From: Closterium sp. NIES-65
Taxonomy: Eukaryota > Streptophyta > Zygnematophyceae > Desmidiales > Closteriaceae
Direction: 5' to 3'
DNA: 64,000 nucleotides
Assembly: GCA_948144175.1 (NCBI GenBank)
Contig: CANXME010002666.1
Coordinates: 97,832 to 161,831, forward strand
In this document: positions 12,439-21,400 of the stretch, piece by piece
Layout of the letters: every line of letters starts with the position of its first letter
How positions within the stretch are numbered: the first letter of the stretch is position 1
Notes under the pieces: model-generated
Seen by the model: only the letters and a program-made list of their open reading frames with translations
The model's database searches: none
Told to the model about the DNA's origin: nothing
Translations under genes and position numbers: made by a program

Positions 12439-15400
12439 GTGCGGGGAGGCGGAAGCGACGGTGTGGTTGCCGGGGGTGGCGGAGCGGCGGGAGCGGGTGA
12501 CGGAGGCGGAGGGGGGAGCGGGCGCGGGGACGAGGAGCTGCTGTGCCCCAACTGCCGCGCGCCCCTCTCGCTCCTCTCTTTCCCCGCGCTTGCCTTCCCC
12601 CATTCCCCCTCCTCCCCGTCCGCGTCCGCGCTATCTCCGCCCATGTCCGCGGCGGAGGCGCGCACGAGCGGGCGCGCGGTGCTGTTCTGCCGCCAATGCC
12701 AGCGATTCACCGACAGGCCGGTGGCGAGAGGGACAGGGGAGGCGGAGAATGGGCGGAAGGGGAAAGAAGAGGGGCAGCCGCAGGTGACGGCGGAAGGGCA
12801 GTGCGCAAGCGGGGGGAAGGGGGAAGGATTGGGGAAGGGCAAGGCCGGGGGGGGGGCGCGAGAGTGGGGGAGTTTGTGGAGGCGGACTGGTATGAAGCGG
12901 ACTGGAAACATGTCTCCCCCCTTTCCGCCGTCACTCCCCCCGAGCCCCCCGCCTCTGACGCGTGGCAGTGGTCCCGCTTTGGGCGGCAACTTAGCCGCCA
13001 AGACGGCCGCCCGGGCGGCAGGTCTGCGCGCAGCGAGCTGGACGGGATGATGGGCGGGGCGAGCGGGGGGGAAGGGGGGAGCGCGCGGAGGGATGCGCGG
13101 GAGGAGTATGTGAATCGGTTCAAGGCGAGTTTGCAGGGGTGGGGGGGGCACCCGTGGGCGCAGGGACAGGGGCAGCAGGGGCAGGGACAGGCAGGCGCGG
13201 GGGGAGAAAAGAAAGCGCAAAGGCAGGGGCAGGGGCGGAGTGAGGGGCAGCAGGTGGGCAGCAGCGGAAGGAATAGAAGCCCTGGCGGTGGCGGAAGCAG
13301 CGCCAGCGCGTATCCCCCTAGCTTCTCCTCCCCCCTCCTGCACGCCCCCAGAGGCCCCCCCGCCCCGCCTCCGCCCCCGTCCCCCCTGGCCGCGCCCACG
13401 CAGATCCCCCCCGCGCCTGGCGCGGGTGCGGGGGAGAAGCGGGGGAGGGGGCAGCAGAGCGGGGGAGGGGAGGGGAGGGAGGGGCGGGAAGGGCGGGAAG
13501 GGCGAGAGGGGAGGGAGGGGCATGTGCCGTGTTTTGGGGCGGCAGGGGGAGGGGAGGACGGGACAGAGCACAACTGGGGAGGGGCGAATCTGGGGAGAAT
13601 CTGCCCACGCCCAAGCAGATCCGGGCAGCTCTGGATGAATTTGTGATCGGGCAGGATAATGCGAAAAAGGTGAGCGGGTGCTGGTGACGTGGCAGTTACT
13701 GTTAGGCTGGTGGTGTAACAGGTTTACAGTCACAGACTCGCTAAGAGCAGTATTTTTTCTTCTTCTTTTGATTTTATTTGTAACCGAATGTTTGCAGTGG
13801 CGGTGGTGTACCCACTACGAGCGCATCTTCTCTATAAGCTCATTTCGTTACGAGCCCTTTCCGATCCCCGTATGCTACCCTTTGCTGCAGGTTTTGGCAG
13901 TGGCAGTTTACAATCACTACAAGCGCATCTTTCTTGAAAACCAGAAGCGGGAAAGACTTGCCAACCTGCCAGAGGGGTGAGAAGGGGTAAAAAAAAGGCG
14001 AGAGGAGGTTCAGAGGGGTGAGAGGGGGAGGAGAGGAAGTGGGAGAGGGGCTGTGTGCTGTGTGTGGTGAGGGATGGAGAGGGAGAGGAAATGTTCTTTA
14101 AAGTGATTCAAGCAAGGATTAAGAGGGAGAGGGAGAGGGAGTGACCGGTCATCTACCTGAACGATCCCCTTTTCTACACCTCACATGGGGGAAAGAGATT
14201 AGGCTTGCTCCACATTTTGCCCACTGTCCGCCCTCCCTCACTCACTCACTTCTGTTCTTGCTCACCCCCATGGTGGATAAGAGCAACGTGCCCCTCACTC
14301 CCTACCCTCTCCCTATGCCCCCCGTCGCCCTCTCTTCCACCTCTCTTCCCCCCTGCAGGGCGTGCGAGAACCTGGTGGGGGGCGGTGAGGAGGACGAGGT
14401 GGAGGTGGAGAAGAGCAACGTGCTGCTGATGGGTCCCACGGGTTCAGGTGGGTGCAAGAATCACCACTGCAGCATACGGGGGGCAGGGCCGCATGGGAGC
14501 AGCGGAATAGCATAGGGTAGGGCAAGCATGGGACGAGGTGCAGGTGGGGAAGAGCAACGTGGTGCTCATGGGAGGGACCCACAGGCTCTGGTGGGTGGGT
14601 GGTTGGATGCAGCCCATCGGAAGCAGTAGGTGTTTGGACGGGTTCAGGCGTCGTGTCGTCTCAAAACTCGATGGGCCCGACTGACTGACACATGGGTCCC
14701 TCGCACGGGCCCCGATCATGTCGCTCGCATACAGCTGTTCAGGTACTATCGCCTGTCAAGCAAGGGCTGCCCAGAGGGTTTATTGGAGGGAAGATTTTAA
14801 CAGGCTCATGAATGCGTGTATGCGTTCTTGCCTTCCTGTCGCCCAGCGGTCTCATGAGCAACGTGCTTCTCATCTCGCTCACGCGTGTGTCTCTCTCCAC
14901 TCAACTTATCCCACTCCCCACCTGTCAACTCACCTTATCGGCTCCACTCCATCCGCCCACTCCCTACCCGCTCCGCGCCTGTCCGGCCTGTGATGGCAAT
15001 GTGGTCAACATCCCAGGCCACTCCCTACCTTATTCTTTGCGGGCGGTATTTCAACCGCTGCTGTCCCTTGGGTGCAGTGCATGCAGGCAAGACCCTACTG
15101 GCCAAGACTCTGGCGCGGTTTGTCAACGTGCCATTCGCCATTGCTGATTTTTGAGTCGACTCAAAAAAGTCCCCTCCCCCCACACACTGGTGGGTGACTA
15201 TCCCCTCCCCCCCCCCAACGCGTGCAGGCAAGACCCTACTGGCCAAGACTCTGGCTCGGTTTGTCAACGTGCCATTCGCCATTGCTGATTTTTGAGTCGA
15301 CTCAAAAAAGTCCCCTCCCCCCACACACTGGTGGGTGACTATCCCCTCCCCCCCCCCAACGCGTGCAGGCAAGACCCTACTGGCCAAGACTCTGGCTCGG

Positions 15401-18400
15401 TTTGTCAACGTGCCATTCGCCATTGCTGATGCCACCACTCTCACTCAGGTGCGCCTTTAACGAGGTGACTCTTAATTGACTCAAAGGCCACTCTCACCCA
15501 GCTGCGTCTCATACCGCCACTCTCATCAACTTCCACACCCAGCTGCGTCTCATACCGCCACTCTCATCAACTTCCACACCCAGCTGCGTCTCATACCGCC
15601 ACTCTCATCAACTTCCACACCCAGCTGCGTCTCATACCGCCACTCTCATCAACTTCCACACCCAGCTGCGTCTCATACCGCCACTCTCATCAACTTCCAC
15701 ACCCAGCTGCGTCTCATACCGCCACTCTCATCAACTTCCACACCCAGCTGCGTCTCATACCGCCACTCTCATCAACTTCCACACCCAGCTGCGTCTCATA
15801 CCGCCACTCTCATCAACTTCCACACCCAGCTGCGTCTCATACCGCCACTCTCATCAACTTCCACACCCAGCTGCGTCTCATACCGCCACTCTCATCAACT
15901 TCCACACCCAGCTGCGTCTCATACCGCCACTCTCATCAACTTCCACACCCAGCTGCGTCTCATACCGCCACTCTCATCAACTTCCACACTCAGCTGCGTC
16001 TCTCTGATTCTCAGGTTGGATACAGCCTGGTTTCCACACTCTTTCACACGGGAGAGTTCACCAGTATGGTTAACCAGTAGGGTTAACTCTCCCGTGTCAT
16101 GGTATGCCACTTAGGGAGTGCGTGACAAGGGGCATATTATTACTATCACCGTTGCTCTTGAGCCAATTCCCACACGATGACTCGTGATTCGCCTCAAAGG
16201 TCACTTCGTTACAGTGGCATGCAGGACAACGGGCTTTCTACTAGAACTGTGTTTCCTGAGCCAACGCTCACCTATTTCTCATTCTCTGGTGCTGTTTGTC
16301 GTGCAGGCTGGTTATGTGGGAGAGGACGTGGAGATGATTCTCTATAAGCTGCTGCAGGTGAGGGACAGAAGGGGTTGTTGGGGTTGGGACAGGGAGTGGG
16401 GGGTGGGGGGGTTATGTTATGTTAGTGTTTCTGCTCCTCGTGCAGGCGGGGTATGTGGGAGAGGACGTGGAGATGATTCTCTATAAGCTGCTGCAGGTGA
16501 GGGGGTTTGGAAGAGGTGAGACGGGTCAGTAGAGGTGTTAGCTTGTCGTGCAGAGGACGCGGAGATGATATTTTACAAGTTGCTGCACCTACAAGTGGAG
16601 GTGAGGGTAGGGGTTGCTGCACCCGGGTCCCAACCCCGGGTGGCTTCACGTAGCTCAACTGCTCCTTACAAGTTACATTCATTTTGCTCCTGATGTGCAT
16701 GCTTGCATGTTCATGACTATCTGTTCTGTGTGTGATTCCCATGGTGGTGTGTGTGTGTGCGTGACTGTCCATTTGTCTTACGCAGAGCGCCAATTTCAGT
16801 GTGTCAGCAGCGCAGCAGGGCATCGTGTATATCGACGAGATCGACAAGCTTACCAAGAAGGTGGGCTCGCTAGCAGCACTAGCGGCACTAGCTGCACGGG
16901 CACTAGGAGATGCAACCCCCCCCCACTAAAGCAGCAGCGCAGCAGGGATCGTGTATATCGACGAGATCGACAAGCTTACCAAGAAGGTAGGCTTGCTAGC
17001 AGCACTAGGGGCACTAGCGGCACTGGCGCTAAGTAGGTGCTCCCCACCCCACCAGAGCAGCAGCGCAGAAGGGCATTGTAAACATAGATGAGATTGACAC
17101 GCGCACTAAAAACATGAGCTTAATCTGGACAGCCCCCGCTCTCCCCTCTGTGCGTGCCTGGACAGGCAGAGGGCATCACGAGCACACGGGACGTGTCAGG
17201 GAAAGGCGTGTTGGAGTGTCTTATCCAATAAGTGTCTTACTGATTCCTCTCTCCCCCCTCTCTCATCTCCGCGCCCTGTATGACTGCACAGGCAGAGGGC
17301 ATCACGAGCACACGGGACGTGTCAGGGGAGGGCGTGCAGCAGGCGCTTTTGAGGATGCTCGAGGGCGCTGTGAGTAAAGAAGGGGGGGGGGGAGGGAGGG
17401 TATGGGAGTATGTGAGGAGGTTGGAGGAGGCGGGATGGGAGGGACGTGTCAGGGGAGGGCGTGCAGCAGGCGCTGTTGAGAATGCTCGAGGGCGCTGTGA
17501 GTGGGGGGAAGGGGTGGGCTGTAAGGGGATATGATGTGAGCTGGTTTGAAGGACGGTGGGATGAGAGACACAGGTCTATTGGCGTTTGAGATGTGGCAGG
17601 GGAGGGCGTGCGGCCGCCGTTGTTGAGGATGCTGAGGGGCGCTGTGAGGGTGGTGTGAGCATCCATGAGCCCGTTTGTCACACGTGTGTGTCCCTCTACC
17701 TACTGGTGCGGAGCGGATCTTCTCACTCCCCCTGGGCCCTGGGTGCAGGTGATTGATGTGCCAGAGAAAACAGGGAGGAAGTCCTTCAGAGATTTAGGGC
17801 GCCTTGTAAGTCTCATGTGCCGGTCTTCCCCCTGCTCCTCCCCTCTTCTCCCGGGTACAGGTGATCAATGTGCCAGAGAAAACAGGGAGGAAGAATCCAA
17901 GAGGCGAGTTCATACAGGTACGGGCTACAGGGGTGCGGGAGTGCGAGGGTTGCAGGGGTGCAGGGGTACGGGGGTAGAACAACGATACCGGGTGTTTCTG
18001 TTTTGAGACGTCTCAAAACACTTCTTCAAACACGGAGTGCGAGGGTTGCAGGGGTGCAGGGGTACGGGGGTAGAACAACGATACCGGGTGTTTCTGTGCC
18101 GAATGCCTGGAAATCACAACGAATATCACACAGAGCGGAAAGGGTTTCTGCTCAATGGCTAGATACGTTTGAGGCGCATTCCAAGTCGGAGTGTGTTTGT
18201 TAGCATGGCTAGCGACCTTCATCCCCTTGGAATTTACCTCAACAGAGGTGAGGGTCGATGAAGAGTATGTCTACCACCTCTTATTCCAACTTTTGAGGCG
18301 CGTCAGGAGTTGTCTCCGTTCATGCTTACTGCCTGCCATTCCCCTCTCGCATACCTCCCCTTTCTTTGCCCCACCCATCCCACCAGGTTGACACACAAGA

Positions 18401-21400
18401 CATACTCTTCATCAACCCTCACCTCTGTTGCTTGCCGTGCCAGCCATTCCCAGCCCAATACCCCCTTTCCCATACTTGACTTTGCCTTTCCCCTCCCAAC
18501 CCACCAGCTGGACACACAGAACATTCTCTTCATCTGCCCTCCACTGCCGCTGCCTGCTATTCCCACCCCCACGCCCCAAGCCACATGCCCGATGCCCCAT
18601 CCACCCCAATGCTTCCCCTTATCCCACCCCGCCAGCTGGACACACAGAACATTCTCTTCATCTGTGGAGGGGCATTCGTGGATCTGGAAAAGACGATTGC
18701 AGAGAGGTGAGGCGGAGGCTGCTTTTGCTGACTCAAAATGCACTCACTGATACGTCTGCTATCGTCAGGTTTTTGAGATTTCTCAAAACATTTGCTGACT
18801 CAAAATGCACTCACTGATACGTCTGCTATTGTCAGGTTTTTGAGAATTCCTTCAAAATTTGCTGACTCGAAATGCACTCACTGATACGTCTGCTGTCGTC
18901 AGTTATGACCTAAAAAAAAAAAATCGAAGAAAAGACAATCGCACTGAAGGTGCGCAACCATGGTTTTGGGGCAGGGAAAATGAAGCCACCGTTTCTCGCC
19001 TTTCAGTGCGATTGTCTTCGCCGCAGCAGTGTGTGCTACAACTGTGTATGCAGGCAATGTCAGGAATGCAGTCCCATCTTAACTACTTTGCCTACTCTGA
19101 TGACCCACCCACATGTTAGAAACGACTTTCAATAATTGTCTGCAGTTTGACTCTAACATTGACTGCGGTTTGAATCGGTCTGATTGTCTGCAGTCAATGT
19201 TAGGAATGTATCTCCTGCCTTTCGTTGGCCGTGCTATGCTAGCCCTCAGAGCTCCTAAGCGCGCAACTCTGCAAGCACTGCAAGAACATACAATGTTGTC
19301 TTGACTGCATGTCTTGACTCTCTCTATTACCATTCATTTGTTGCAGGAAGCGCAAGTCATCAATCGGCTTCGGGGCCCCCGTGTGACATTGCTGCAATCA
19401 TTGCAAGCAGACATGAGACTGACTGCATTCCATGACTCAAATCCCAATATTACCTTGCTGCGTGCAGGAAGCACAAGTCATCCATCGGCTTCGGGGCCCC
19501 CGTGCGCGCATCGCTGCGCAACCGATCGGTGCTTGACGCCCGCACTGCCGGCTCGCTGCTGCAATCGGTGAGTGCTAACTCTATACCGTTGGTTTGTTTG
19601 TTTGTTTTTTTGGTTGATTTGTTTGTTGGTTTGATTGTTTGGTTGGGTTTTGTTTTGTTTTGTTTTGTTTTGTCATTGTTTTAGCGCGTGTGCCAGCGAT
19701 CCATGCTTGCAACACTTGCTGTGTGTGCTTGTGGGCGTGCTGCTTTTGAGAGCTGCTTTTCACTGTCCTATAAGCCACCTGCTGCAGTTGATGCGTGCTC
19801 TTCCTTCAACCATCCTTTCCCCGCCACCCCGCAAACCCCCTTCCCCCCTTTTTTTGTATCAACGGCTCGCAGAGAGCACTTTTGAGGCGCCTCAAAAGTT
19901 GTCTCTCTACCCGCAATTCCCGTATCTCCCCCCCCCCCCCCCCCCCCCCCCCCCCGTCTTTTTTTGCTCATCAACTGCACTCAGAGAGCACAGATCGGGT
20001 AGCCTACAGGCTCGTCCCCGAGTTTGTGGGGCGATTCCTTGTGTTATTGTTATACCCCTCCAGATCCTCCCTCCCCATCGTTCAACATCCCTCCCCACCC
20101 GTCCCCACCCCTCCCTACCCCTCTGGAACGGCAGGCAGAGAGCACGGATCTGATAGCCTATGGGCTCATCCCTGAGTTTGTGGGGCGATTCCCCGTGCTG
20201 GTGGGGCTGCATGCGCTCACAGAGGAGCAACTCGTGCAGGTAATGACTGGTGCAGGTAATGACTGGTGCAGGTAATGACTGGTGCAGGTAATGACTGGTG
20301 CAGGTAATGACTGATGCAGGTAGTGACTTGTGCAGGTAATGACTGGTGCAGGTAGTGACTGGTGCAGGTAGTGACTGGTGCAGGTAATGACTGGTGCAGG
20401 TAATGACTGGTGCAGGTAGTGACTGGTGCAGGTAATGACTGGTGCAGGTAATGACTGGTGCAGGTAATGACTGGTGCAGGTAATGACTGATGCAGGTAGT
20501 GACTTGTGCAGGTAATGACTGGTGCAGGTAGTGACTGGTGCAGGTAATGACTGGTGCAGGTAATGACTGGTGCAGGTAATGACTGGTGCAGGTAGTGACT
20601 GGTGCAGGTAATGACTGGTGCAGGTAATGACTGGTGCAGGTAATGACTGGTGCAGGTAATGACTGGTGCAGGTAATGACTGGTGCAGGTAATGACTGGTG
20701 CAGGTAATGACTGGTGCAGGTAATGACTGGTGCAGGTAATGACTGGTGCAGGTAGTGACTGGTGCTGGTAATGACTGGTGCAGGTAGTGACTGGTGCAGG
20801 TAATGACTGGTGCAGGTAATGACTGGTGCTGGTAATGACTGGTGCAGGTAATGACTGGTGCGGGTAATGACTGGTGCGGGTAATGACTGGTGCGGGTAAT
20901 GACTGGTGTGTGTAGGCTTTGGTAACAACAGCTGGTGCTCATGGGGCTGCGTGCTTTCACAAAAGAGCAACATGTGCAGGTAGGTGTAGTGCAGGTGGCA
21001 ACTGGTGCAGGTGGCAACTGATGCAGGTGGAAGCAAAGGACCTTTCTTATGCACTTCGAATTATGTCTATATACAGAGCTGAGTGGCTTTCCTTGCATGA
21101 TTCGACACGTATTTTGGTCCATCTTCTTTTCCTAATCCCTGCCCAGAAAATTTACGTTCTTAAAACCGGAGGGCCAAGAAGGCCCAAATTGCCTCAACCT
21201 TCCTAACCTTGGTTGAGTTTGGCCCTCGCACCCAAAATCTTGGCCAATTGTGTTGCTCGCTCCAACCAAGCTTCCTAAGGTTGAAGTTCTTGGCCCGCGG
21301 GTTGTAACCCCTGAAACACTACCCGATTCTTATCCCTCTCCCCACCCTCCTGCTCCTTCTCCGTACTCGTTCTCTCCTCTCGGTGTGGCTCTCACTTGCA

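Noticed and set aside
12381-13733. 450-codon reverse-strand frame, Pro-rich, opposite the ClpX 5' exon
   Set aside because: A GC-rich antisense shadow of the ClpX zinc-finger and Gly-rich region, without recognisable motifs.
15476-16114. 212-codon frame of [13 protein letters not shown]-type repeats
   Set aside because: It lies in the 41-bp intronic minisatellite of ClpX between two phase-matched exons.
20230-20915. Regular short direct repeats resembling a CRISPR array
   Set aside because: Units are contiguous 16-mers with no spacers, in an intron of a eukaryotic gene. The same applies to the 29-, 41- and 90-bp arrays.
20158-21122. Long reverse-strand frames with [12 protein letters not shown] repeats
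   Set aside because: Translation of the 16-bp donor array in the antisense direction. No independent coding evidence.
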